Positions 13,636-21,718 of a stretch of 34,293 bases of DNA are shown one piece after another. Location: positions 1-34,293 of the IMG/VR virus record IMGVR_UViG_3300044522_000220. One strand, given 5' to 3'. The DNA is from a virus. The notes under the pieces are model-generated. The model saw only the letters and a program-made list of their open reading frames with translations. It had not been told where the DNA came from and did no database searches. The stretch's first letter is position 1. The number at the start of each line of letters is the position of its first letter. The translations under genes were made by a program, and so were the position numbers.

Positions 13636-14801
13636 TGGTAGAAGAAATTAAAAGTGCGTTCGAAGGCATTAAAACAGAAGTATCTGGAGCAATCGAAAGT
13701 GCAAAAGCTGAAAGTGCAGTAGCAGTAGAAGGCTTAAAAACTGAATTAGAAGAATTAAAATCTCAAATCTCTGTAGTTAAAGATGCTGCAGACAAATTAG
13801 AGGCAAAAAGCAATCGTAAAACAATGAACGAAAATCAATTTAAAGGTTTCAATGCCACTTTAGGTGAGCAAATTGAAAAAAATGCGGACAACATCGCAAA
13901 ATTAGGTCGTGGTGAAATGAAGAATACTTCTTTCATTATGGACACTAAAGCAGTAGGAAACATGACTGAAGCAGTAAACTTAACTGGAGATATTCCACGT
14001 GCTTACGCTAATCAAGTTTATGGTTTACCTTCTCGTAAAATCCACGTTAGAAGTTTGTTACCAGTAGGTACAATCTCTCAAGGATTATTTACTTTCCCTC
14101 AAGAAACTGGTGGTGAAGGTGCTCCTGCTAACCAAACTCAAGGTAGTGCAAAAGCTCAAGTTGATTTCGATATCAGCATGGTTAATGCTCCTGCTCAAGT
14201 TATCGCTGGTTACGTTAAAATCTCTCGTCAAATGTTAGATGACGTTCCTGCAATGACTTCTTTCTTACAATCTCGTTTGTTAGAAAAATATCTTGTAGCT
14301 GAAGATGCTCAATTATTATTCGGTTCTGGTTCTGGTGTTAACTTGACTGGTTTGACTATCAATGCTGCTGCTTTCAGTGGTGCTGCTACTGTTGACGTTG
14401 AGCAATTAGTACAAGCTATTGCACAAGTTGAATCTAGCAACTATTCTGCAACTGGTATCTTGATTAACCCTACAGATTGGGCTAACATCGTAAACACTAA
14501 GAACACTAACTCTGCGTACTCTTTACCAGGTTCTACAGTGGTTACAACTGATGGTCAATTATCTATCGCTGGTATTCCTATCTTCAAGTCTACAGCAATC
14601 ACTGCTGATAAGTTCTTAGTAGGAGACTGGTCTATGGGTGCTCAAATCATGCAACGTAATGGTATCTCTGTTCAATTCTTTGACCAAGATGGTAACAACG
14701 CTGTTGAGAACATGATTACAGTTCGTGTTGAGGCAAGAATCGCTTTCCCTATCTACTACGCTAGTGCGTTTGTATATGGTGATTTCGGTAACGTAGCTTA
14801 A
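13635..14801 (+). CDS. Major capsid protein, HK97 fold (388 aa)
   Basis: The N-terminal about 60 residues are an Ala/Glu/Lys-rich coiled coil (delta/scaffold domain removed by the protease). The HK97 core follows: VRSLLPVGTISQGLFTFPQE near 136, ISRQMLDDVPAM, LVAEDAQLLFGSGSG near 225, GILINPTDWANI and VEARIAFPIYYASAFVYG at the end. Codon use differs from neighbours (many TTC, AAC, ATC, CGT, GCT), as expected for the most abundant protein. A terminator follows. Start overlaps the protease stop by one base. Confidence 0.95.
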   Translation: MVEEIKSAFEGIKTEVSGAIESAKAESAVAVEGLKTELEELKSQISVVKDAADKLEAKSNRKTMNENQFKGFNATLGEQIEKNADNIAKLGRGEMKNTSFIMDTKAVGNMTEAVNLTGDIPRAYANQVYGLPSRKIHVRSLLPVGTISQGLFTFPQETGGEGAPANQTQGSAKAQVDFDISMVNAPAQVIAGYVKISRQMLDDVPAMTSFLQSRLLEKYLVAEDAQLLFGSGSGVNLTGLTINAAAFSGAATVDVEQLVQAIAQVESSNYSATGILINPTDWANIVNTKNTNSAYSLPGSTVVTTDGQLSIAGIPIFKSTAITADKFLVGDWSMGAQIMQRNGISVQFFDQDGNNAVENMITVRVEARIAFPIYYASAFVYGDFGNVA

Positions 14802-14826
14802 TTGATAATATAGTTATCATACATAA

Positions 14827-14857
14827 GGGGTGGGTCTAAACGCCCATCCCTTTTTTT
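14827..14857 (+). terminator. Rho-independent terminator after the capsid gene
   Basis: The stem GGGGTGGGT (14827-14835) pairs with GCCCATCCC (14842-14850), 9 bp with two G-T pairs and a 6-base loop, followed by seven T (14851-14857). It separates head from connector genes. Confidence 0.85.
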
Positions 14858-14868
14858 AAATTTATTAT

Positions 14869-15414
14869 ATGCAGATTATAAGGGATGTCACAACCACAGT
14901 GGAACCAGTTTCAGAACCAATAACATTGGCTGAGGCTAAAAACTATCTAAAGGTTGATTTTGATGATGATAATGACTTGATAACTTCTTTGATAGCTTCT
15001 GCAAGAGTTAGATTAGAAAAATACGCAGGTGTTGCGATGTCAGCTCGTACCTTGCAAGTTGTTGCTTACGTAGATGAGTTCATAGAACTTCCGTATGCAC
15101 CTCTAAATACGATTTCAAAAGTTGAATACTGGGATAACAATAGCTGGGTAGAGATTACCGTAGGACAATACTATGTCTTAGGTACAACATATAAAAAACT
15201 TTATATGACAGCTTTTGGTCGCATGGAATTCAGATTTACATATACTTGTGGTTATGCCACTACTCCTTCAGTAATGAAAACAGCATTGTATAAAATACTT
15301 GCTGATTTGTACGATTACAGAGAATCTTCTGTTGAAGATAGCAAACCAAATGCAAACGTAGCGTCTGCATACGAATTAATGAAGCCTTATAAAAGAGTAA
15401 GCATAATATTATAA
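14869..15414 (+). CDS. Head-tail connector, HK97 gp6-like (181 aa)
   Basis: Forms a ring under the portal. Family pattern: PITLAEAKNYLKVDFDDDNDLI (residues 17-38) with SLIASARVRLEKYAG, then a beta part (IELPYAPLNTISKVEYWD) and the helical end ADLYDYRESS. It starts 12 bases after the terminator and overlaps the next gene by one base. Confidence 0.85.
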   Translation: MQIIRDVTTTVEPVSEPITLAEAKNYLKVDFDDDNDLITSLIASARVRLEKYAGVAMSARTLQVVAYVDEFIELPYAPLNTISKVEYWDNNSWVEITVGQYYVLGTTYKKLYMTAFGRMEFRFTYTCGYATTPSVMKTALYKILADLYDYRESSVEDSKPNANVASAYELMKPYKRVSIIL

Positions 15415-15800
15415 TGATAAGTAACCTCAAAAATAGAATTACTTTCCAGTCTAAGATATCAACTTCTGATGGTGCTGGTGGTGAAGTCTTAACTGACGTA
15501 GACTACTATACTTGTTGGGCTGAGATATTTAGAGAATCACAAAATAAAACTAATATTGCTGGTAAGGATTCATTATCAGATAGTATAGTTTTTAGAATAA
15601 GAGATGCTCAAAGTATTACTATTTCTAATGACCTTACTGTTTACTATAATGGGAATATTTATCTTATTAGTAGTATTATAGATGAGTTTGATGGGCATAA
15701 CTATTTAAGAATCACTTGTTCTACTTTAAAGAGGGTTAATACTTGGGATAGTATTACTGCTTTCTGGGAGAATATTAGTACAACTTGGGAAAATACTTAA
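15414..15800 (+). CDS. Head closure / head-tail adaptor, SPP1 gp16-like (128 aa)
   Basis: Starts with the family opening NLKNRITFQSKIS and DGAGGEV, then CWAEIFRESQ, VFRIRDAQSI and YLISSIIDEF. These small beta-barrel proteins close the portal channel. The C-terminal 20 residues repeat short Trp-rich segments (NTWDSITAFWENIS and TTWENT). It overlaps both neighbours by one base. Confidence 0.85.
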   Translation: MISNLKNRITFQSKISTSDGAGGEVLTDVDYYTCWAEIFRESQNKTNIAGKDSLSDSIVFRIRDAQSITISNDLTVYYNGNIYLISSIIDEFDGHNYLRITCSTLKRVNTWDSITAFWENISTTWENT

Positions 15801-16243
15801 TGTCATTCACCATAAATAAGACAAGCACTGTAACAAGCCTATCAAAAAGGCTGAAAGAGGCTCCTCATGTTATTACTCAGCAAATACAGAAGATTATTAA
15901 TGAATCTGTAATAGCTATAGAAAATAGTGCAAGAGCAAGAGCACCTTTAGGTAAAACTGGTAAGTTAAAGGCTTCTATTTATAGTATTCCTTACAATATG
16001 AACGCAGGAGCAAAGGTTGGTTCAAGTGTCTTTTACTCTCCTTTTGTTGAGTTTGGTACTGGTACATCTTATCAGATTCCAGTGTACGCAAACCTAAGTA
16101 TGAACAAACTTGAGGGGTATGCACAGACTTTTAAGCGAAATAACGGAAATGTAGTAAATTTGCCACATAGACCATTCTTATTCAACTCGGCTTCAGAAGA
16201 ACTATATAAAATGGTTACTAAAATTAAAAAAATTAAAATATAA
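15800..16243 (+). CDS. Neck / tail component, HK97 gp10-like (147 aa)
   Basis: Pattern of the HK97 gp10 family: ARARAPLGKTGKLKASI near residue 47, VFYSPFVEFGTGTSY, then PHRPFLFNSASEELY near the end. It sits at the head-tail joint. I start it at 15800 (TAATG with the preceding gene) rather than the ATG at 15785, which would overlap. Confidence 0.85.
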   Translation: MSFTINKTSTVTSLSKRLKEAPHVITQQIQKIINESVIAIENSARARAPLGKTGKLKASIYSIPYNMNAGAKVGSSVFYSPFVEFGTGTSYQIPVYANLSMNKLEGYAQTFKRNNGNVVNLPHRPFLFNSASEELYKMVTKIKKIKI

Positions 16244-19200
16244 TGGCTACTCTTCAAGGTAAAGCGGTAAAAAATACATATAGACAAGTATTACAGATTG
16301 GTGCTAATAATGTTGGCGTAAGTGCTACTTTACAGCGAGTTCAAGATGGAGCTGGTGTAAATACTGCAATATCTGTTTCAACTATTGCAGCTACAATTCA
16401 TGGAGATTTAACTATCACTGGTGATTTAATCATTACTGGTGGTGGTATTCAAATACAAGATTTAATTGATGATACTGTTGCCACTTTGATTCAGAATGGT
16501 ACTGGTATTACTTGGGCTTATAATGACGGTGCAAGAACTTTAACTCCGACTATCACTATTGCAACTGCAGATGGTGGTGTTCAAGGTGATTTCTTACAAC
16601 TTAATGTAAATGCTAATGAAGCAAGTGCTGTTGGTAAGTTAAAGTGGAATACTGCAGACGGAACAATGGATATTGGATTGATGGGCGGTAATGTAGTGTT
16701 ACAAGTGGGTCAAGAGCAGGTTGCAAGGGTATTGAATAACTCTGGAAGTATTTTAACAGAAGCTGGTTATCAAGCGGTTAAAATCGCATCTGCACAAGGA
16801 CAAAGATTAGCTGTTAATTTAGCTCAAGCTAATAACGAGGCTAACTCTAAAGATACTTTAGGTTTAGTAACTGAAAATATAGCTAACAACCAAGAAGGTT
16901 TCGTAACTACTTCTGGTTTAGTTAGGCAAATTGATACTACTGGAGATATACAATCTGAGGTATGGGTTGATGGTGATACACTTTATTTATCTCCTTCTGT
17001 TCCAGGTGGAGTTACTAAGGTTAAGCCACTTGCTCCTAATCAAACAGTTATTGTTGGTTTTGTAGTTTATGCTCATAAGAACCAAGGTAAGATTTTCGTA
17101 AAGGTGGATAACGGTTATGAAATTTCAGAATTACATGATGTTAGAATTACAAGTGTTGCTAATAACAATGTTTTAAAATATAACTCTTCTTTAGCTGTTT
17201 GGGAAAATGTTGTTCCAACAACAACATGGATTACTGAAGGAACTAATTTATACTATACTCAAGGTAGATTTGATTCAGCTTTCGCTGCTAAGAGCACAAC
17301 GAACTTGGCAGAAGGAACGAATCTTTATTTTACAACTGCAAGAGGTGATGCAAACTTTGCAACTAACTTTGCAACTAAAACAACTACCAACTTACCAGAA
17401 GGTACAAATTTGTATTTTACTAATCAAAGATTTGATACAAGATTTAGTACAAAAACAACAACTGATTTAGCAGAGGGTACAAACCTTTACTATACTCAAG
17501 CAAGATTTAATACTGCTTTTGATGCTAAGACTACTACAGACTTAGATGAAGGCACTAATTTATATTATACTGATGCACGTGCAAGAGCAGCTATCAGCGA
17601 AAACGCTGTTGGATTAGACTATTCTTCTGGAAGTGGGGTTCTTAGCTTAACTGCTGGTTATGCTATACCTACAACTGTTAAATTAGGCCAATACGATACA
17701 GCTTACAATCGCTCTATCGTATCTGCTGCAGTAACTGGCACAAGCACTAAAACATTAACCTTAACTGAACAAGATGCTAATACAATAACAGCTACTTGGA
17801 CTGACCAAGGTATAACTACTATCAATGGAACCGCAAATCAGATTGCCGCTAATACTGTTGGTAATACTACAACCATCGGATTTACTAATGACGTTACAAT
17901 GCCAAACAACTTAGTTGTTAGTGGTAATTTAACTATCAATGGTACTGCAACTTATGTAAACACTCAATCAATATCGGCTAAAGACCCATTGTTTGAGGTT
18001 GCAAATGATAACAATACTACAGATGCTGTAGACATTGGATATTATGGAAGATATTATGATTCAGCTCAAACTCGTGTTGAGTTTACTGGTTTATTTAGAG
18101 ATGCTTCTGATGCTGGTAAGTTTAAATTCTTTACTGGCTTAGTAGATGAACCTACTAACGTAGTTAATACTAGCGGAACTGGATATACTGTTGGAACATT
18201 AGTTGCCAACTTTGAAGGTAACTTATCTGGTACAGCAAATGCTGCCAATGTATTATCTACTGCAAGAAGTATATCTGCCACTGGCGATGCTGCATGGACT
18301 GTGAACTTTGATGGTAGTGCAAACGCTACTGCTGCTTTAACATTGGCTAATACTGGTGTTACTGCAACAACTTACGGTACAACAACTGCAGTACCTACAA
18401 TAGCTATAGATGGCAAGGGTAGAATCACAAGTGCATCAAACACAAATATTGCTTTCCCAGTTACAACTGTAAACGGAGCTTCTGGAACTGTTGTTTTAAC
18501 AACTTCTAATATAGCAGAAGGTTCTAATCAATACTTTACTTCAGCAAGAGCACAAGCATCTATTACTGGTGGTGCATCAAGCGTAGTAACTGCTGACTTA
18601 ACTGCTTCAAGAGCATTAGTTTCTGATGGTAGTGGTAAGATTGCAGCAAGTGCATCTACAACTGCTACTGAAATAGGATATGTTGCTGGTGTTACAAGTG
18701 CTATACAAACTCAATTAAATACTAAGGCATTAGATTCTAATACGGTTCACATTTCTGGAACTGAAACAATTACTGGTGCTAAGACGTTTAGTGCTGCTAC
18801 TAATTTCTCAAGTAGTGTAACGGCATTACAAGGTATATTTAAAACTACTGGAGTTCCTGCATTACAATTAATTAGAGATTTAGATGTAACAATAGTAGGT
18901 GAAGCAGGACAAGGTCTTGAAATTGGTGCAAGAAGTGGTTCAACATTTGTTGCAGCTGGTGCTATTTATGGTGTTTTACAAAATCCTGCTACGAATGGTT
19001 CTTTAGTATTTAATACTTTAAGGGCAGGTACATTAACAAATGCTTTAATATTGGCCTCTACTGGTATACCTACATTTACTGTAACTGGTAATGATACAAG
19101 ATTAGCTAATTTTTCAACTTCTACTTATGGTTCTGCAAGAGGTTTAAGAATTAATACTTATACCTCATCAAATGGAGGACAAGATTGTGCAGTTGAATTT

Positions 19201-19926
19201 GATTCAGGTGTTGCAACTTATGGAGGATTTAAATTTTCTAATAGCGGAACGCCAATGCTTACAATAGCAGCTACAGGTGCTGCTACATTTTCAAGCAATA
19301 TAAATGTTAATACTTATTTATCTTTAGGTTCAGGTTCTGGTAAATTCTTAGCAGTTGGTAATACAGTAACAAGTGGGTCATCTGCTGATATGCTTTTATA
19401 TAATACTGGTGGCGATTTAATCTTTTGGACTACTGGAGCTGTTGGAATGACACTAAAGGCTTCAAGTGGCAATCTTATAATAAGTGGCGAAGGTTCTGGA
19501 GGTGCTGGTGCATTGACAGTTAGAAGAGATGCTGGTATTCCAGCAAGTATAGCGAATGAAGCAGCTTCTGGTACATTAATTAGATTCTCTGGTAATGGTT
19601 CTGGTGTTCTTGGTTCAATTACTCATAATGGTAGCATAACTGCATACAATGTAACTTCAGATTACAGATTAAAAGATGATTTTAAAGATTATAATGGATT
19701 AGCTTTAATATCTGAGATTAAAACTTATGACTATGAGTGGAAGTCTAACAAATCAAGAATGTATGGTGTAATTGCTCACGAGCTACAAGAAGTATTACCA
19801 TACTCGGTTACTGGAGAAAAAGATGCAGAAGATATGCAAAGTGTAGATTACTCTAAGATAGTACCAATACTTGTAAAAGCTATTCAAGAATTGATTGCAA
19901 AAGTTAACGCTTTGGAAGCTAAATAA
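16243..19926 (+). CDS. Large fibre protein with S74 self-cleaving chaperone domain (1227 aa)
   Basis: Long, Thr/Ala/Gly/Ser-rich beta-structured fibre. Residues about 331-455 carry five copies of an EGTNLYxT repeat, and a sixth (EGSNQYFT) lies near 758, as in phage tail-fibre repeats. The end is an intramolecular chaperone of peptidase family S74: SDYRLKDDF at 1139-1147, with Ser1139 and Lys1144 spaced as in the catalytic dyad, then YDYEWK and YGVIAHELQEVLP, ending in a coiled coil (IQELIAKVNALEAK). It should trimerise and release the last 89 residues. Its place in the neck module, before the tail genes, is unusual. Confidence 0.85.
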   Translation: MATLQGKAVKNTYRQVLQIGANNVGVSATLQRVQDGAGVNTAISVSTIAATIHGDLTITGDLIITGGGIQIQDLIDDTVATLIQNGTGITWAYNDGARTLTPTITIATADGGVQGDFLQLNVNANEASAVGKLKWNTADGTMDIGLMGGNVVLQVGQEQVARVLNNSGSILTEAGYQAVKIASAQGQRLAVNLAQANNEANSKDTLGLVTENIANNQEGFVTTSGLVRQIDTTGDIQSEVWVDGDTLYLSPSVPGGVTKVKPLAPNQTVIVGFVVYAHKNQGKIFVKVDNGYEISELHDVRITSVANNNVLKYNSSLAVWENVVPTTTWITEGTNLYYTQGRFDSAFAAKSTTNLAEGTNLYFTTARGDANFATNFATKTTTNLPEGTNLYFTNQRFDTRFSTKTTTDLAEGTNLYYTQARFNTAFDAKTTTDLDEGTNLYYTDARARAAISENAVGLDYSSGSGVLSLTAGYAIPTTVKLGQYDTAYNRSIVSAAVTGTSTKTLTLTEQDANTITATWTDQGITTINGTANQIAANTVGNTTTIGFTNDVTMPNNLVVSGNLTINGTATYVNTQSISAKDPLFEVANDNNTTDAVDIGYYGRYYDSAQTRVEFTGLFRDASDAGKFKFFTGLVDEPTNVVNTSGTGYTVGTLVANFEGNLSGTANAANVLSTARSISATGDAAWTVNFDGSANATAALTLANTGVTATTYGTTTAVPTIAIDGKGRITSASNTNIAFPVTTVNGASGTVVLTTSNIAEGSNQYFTSARAQASITGGASSVVTADLTASRALVSDGSGKIAASASTTATEIGYVAGVTSAIQTQLNTKALDSNTVHISGTETITGAKTFSAATNFSSSVTALQGIFKTTGVPALQLIRDLDVTIVGEAGQGLEIGARSGSTFVAAGAIYGVLQNPATNGSLVFNTLRAGTLTNALILASTGIPTFTVTGNDTRLANFSTSTYGSARGLRINTYTSSNGGQDCAVEFDSGVATYGGFKFSNSGTPMLTIAATGAATFSSNINVNTYLSLGSGSGKFLAVGNTVTSGSSADMLLYNTGGDLIFWTTGAVGMTLKASSGNLIISGEGSGGAGALTVRRDAGIPASIANEAASGTLIRFSGNGSGVLGSITHNGSITAYNVTSDYRLKDDFKDYNGLALISEIKTYDYEWKSNKSRMYGVIAHELQEVLPYSVTGEKDAEDMQSVDYSKIVPILVKAIQELIAKVNALEAK
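17233..17602 (+). repeat. Coding repeats in the fibre gene
   Basis: Five consecutive units of about 20-25 codons share EGTNLYxTxxRxxxxF with Thr-rich linkers (TTTNL, TTTDL). Unit lengths vary and the DNA is less conserved than the protein, so the repeats look old and functional. They probably form repeated beta-structural segments of the fibre shaft. Confidence 0.7.
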
Positions 19927-19941
19927 TTTTACCTAAATTTG
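19912..19941 (+). promoter_or_regulatory. Tail-module promoter (Bacteroidota type)
   Basis: TTG (19912-19914), exactly 19 bases, TAAATTTG (19934-19941): a full match to TTG-N19-TAnnTTTG. It overlaps the end of the fibre gene and lies 15 bases before the next ATG. Confidence 0.65.
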
Positions 19942-19956
19942 TAAAAATAACCAAAT

Positions 19957-20130
19957 ATGAAACCACAAGGACAAATTACACTTACAGATGAGCAATTAAA
20001 GGAAATAGACGCTATTATAGGAGAGATACCAGCAAAGTATGCTATGCCATTGATTGGCTTCTTACAAGCTAACTATAAGGCTCAAAATGGCCAACAAACG
20101 GAAGTTAAAGAACAAGAGGTAGAAGGATAA
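19957..20130 (+). CDS. Hypothetical protein between fibre and tail terminator (57 aa)
   Basis: Short acidic protein with a helical N-terminal half (TLTDEQLKEIDAII, AMPLIGFLQANY) and an acidic tail. No family recognised. It follows a consensus promoter and overlaps the next start by one base (TAATG), supporting it as real. Confidence 0.65.
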   Translation: MKPQGQITLTDEQLKEIDAIIGEIPAKYAMPLIGFLQANYKAQNGQQTEVKEQEVEG

Positions 20131-20558
20131 TGAAAGACTGCGGATATGCTATACGAAAGGCTTATTTCGACAAGATAAACGTTGCTGAGTACGAGTTATC
20201 GGTATATGATACCATAGCTCCAGATTACTCAGAGCCTCCATTCTTGTTAATAAGTTCTCAGACATCAGTAGAGAATAGTGATAAAACAAGCTATAACTTT
20301 GATGTAAGCATACAGTTTGACATTGTTTATAGAACATTTAAGTCTGGAGAAGTAGGACAAAAGTCGGTAGACACATGGGCTAATGACTTATTGGAAATCA
20401 TAGGAACAGCTCCTGCAGATTATCCAAATGCTTCTCCAGATTTCAAGATAGTTACAAGGAATATGGTATCAAACCAAGCTACTTTTGACTATGTAGAAGA
20501 AACGTATATTTTTAGAAGAGTTATAGTGGTAGACCACTTTGTAACTCAAACAATATAA
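20130..20558 (+). CDS. Tail terminator / tail completion protein (142 aa)
   Basis: Small alpha/beta protein with EPPFLLISSQTSVENS, SIQFDIVYRTF and a C-terminal strand pair (ETYIFRRVIVVDHFV). This order and the location directly before the tail tube gene fit tail terminators that cap the tube at the head side. The family is diverse, so the call leans on context. Confidence 0.65.
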   Translation: MKDCGYAIRKAYFDKINVAEYELSVYDTIAPDYSEPPFLLISSQTSVENSDKTSYNFDVSIQFDIVYRTFKSGEVGQKSVDTWANDLLEIIGTAPADYPNASPDFKIVTRNMVSNQATFDYVEETYIFRRVIVVDHFVTQTI

Positions 20559-20593
20559 TTAATTAGGATTTTAAACATATAAAAAAACATAAT

Positions 20594-21013
20594 ATGGCAA
20601 CCACAGGAATTTTTAATGGCACTTTACTTGTAGTAAAGATAGGTGGTGTAGCAGTAGCTCACTCTACATCTTGTTCACTTAGCGTAAGCACAGACTTACC
20701 AGACGCATCTACAAAAGATAGCGGTGGATGGGCAGCACAAATTCAAGGACAACGTTCTTGGTCAGTAACTACAGATGGTTTAGCAGTAATCGAGTCTGCA
20801 GCAGCTGGAGTAAACGTAGAGGACTTATTCTCTTCTGTTAGCTCAAGAACTGATGTTACTTTGACTTTCTCTACTTTCGTTAGTGGTGACAAGATTTGGA
20901 CTGGAACTGCAGCGGTTGAGTCTTTAGACTTTACTGGTGACATGGAATCTCCAGCTACATTCTCTGCGTCATTTACTGGTACTGGAGCATTAGTGATGAC
21001 TACCAACGCATAA
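20594..21013 (+). CDS. Major tail tube protein, TP901-1-like (139 aa)
   Basis: Beta-sandwich tube subunit: HSTSCSLSVSTDLPDAST (residues 23-40), RSWSVTTDGLAVI near 54 and ATFSASFTGTGAL near the end. The gene sits just before the tail assembly chaperones and tape measure, the usual order. Two paralogues lie at 25796-26810. Confidence 0.85.
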   Translation: MATTGIFNGTLLVVKIGGVAVAHSTSCSLSVSTDLPDASTKDSGGWAAQIQGQRSWSVTTDGLAVIESAAAGVNVEDLFSSVSSRTDVTLTFSTFVSGDKIWTGTAAVESLDFTGDMESPATFSASFTGTGALVMTTNA

Positions 21014-21030
21014 ACTAAAAACCAAAATAT

Positions 21031-21402
21031 ATGAGAGGACAATTTAACCTATCACTTTCTGATGGTAAGGTAATACCGTTACGTTTCTGTACATGGTCTC
21101 TAAAGAGATTCTGTAAGTTACAAGGTATAGGACCAACAGAAATAGGAATAGCTTTAAGTGGCAAAGACGCATTAGACGCAATAGTTAACTTAGTTAGAAG
21201 TGCTGCAGAGTACGCCTTCGTAAAAGAAGGAAAGACTGCTAACTTTACAGAGGTTGATGTTTGTGACTGGGTTGATGACATGGGCGGTATCGCAGGAGCA
21301 CAATTCCAAGAGATAATGGCTGCATTATCAGAAAGTATGACTAGCGGATTGGAACAACCAAGTTCTACGTCAACAGAAGATGGTGAAGAAAAAAAAAATT
21401 AG
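21031..21402 (+). CDS. Tail assembly chaperone, upstream frame (123 aa)
   Basis: Counterpart of lambda gpG. It binds the tape measure protein during tail assembly. N-terminal part FNLSLSDGKVIPLRF, then a helical body (FCKLQGIGPTEIGIAL, AIVNLVRSAAEYAFV). It ends in GEEKKN-stop on a run of ten A (21389-21398), where a -1 shift would continue into the downstream frame. Confidence 0.85.
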   Translation: MRGQFNLSLSDGKVIPLRFCTWSLKRFCKLQGIGPTEIGIALSGKDALDAIVNLVRSAAEYAFVKEGKTANFTEVDVCDWVDDMGGIAGAQFQEIMAALSESMTSGLEQPSSTSTEDGEEKKN

Positions 21403-21716
21403 AATGGATTGACATAGAAAGATATACAATGGGGGAGTGTCAAATACTTCCCCATTTGTTTTGGGAGATGACCATGGCTGATTTAGACTTTGTTTGGTAT
21501 GGTTATAGGCACAAAGAAGAGCAAGAGTGGGTAAGGTCAAGATGGCAAACTACTATGCTAATTAATATCCAACTACCAAAAGGTAAGAAGGTTAAGCCAA
21601 CTGAGCTAATTGAGTTAGATTGTGATAAGAGGAATAAGAAGAAGAATGTAAGAATAATGAGTGACGAAGAGTTACAACAAGTTCTAAAGAAATACGAAAA
21701 TATTAAACCAGTATAA
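21396..21716 (+). CDS. Tail assembly chaperone, frameshifted extension
   Basis: After a -1 slip on A AAA AAA the reading continues K-LEWIDIERYT, then through the ATG at 21429 to 21716, giving a fusion of about 228 aa (join 21031-21396 and 21396-21716). The 11 codons between the A run and the ATG are open and read like protein, which favours frameshifting over independent initiation. The sequence (LPHLFWEMTMADLDFVWYG) is typical of the T part of G-GT chaperones. It ends 2 bases before the tape measure gene. Confidence 0.8.
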   Translation, partial: KLEWIDIERYTMGECQILPHLFWEMTMADLDFVWYGYRHKEEQEWVRSRWQTTMLINIQLPKGKKVKPTELIELDCDKRNKKKNVRIMSDEELQQVLKKYENIKPV

Positions 21717-21718
21717 TA

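Noticed and set aside
17207-17470. 87-aa ORF on the plus strand
   Set aside because: Alternate frame of the fibre repeats; low complexity (many Leu/Gln) produced by Thr/Asn codons of the true frame.
17233-17602. Regular repeats resembling a CRISPR-like array
   Set aside because: The periodic unit is coding (EGTNLYxT) and units vary in length and DNA sequence; no constant repeat with unique spacers.
20743-21281. Minus-strand ORFs of 88-99 aa overlapping tail genes
   Set aside because: Antisense to confidently identified tail tube and chaperone genes, with no motif.
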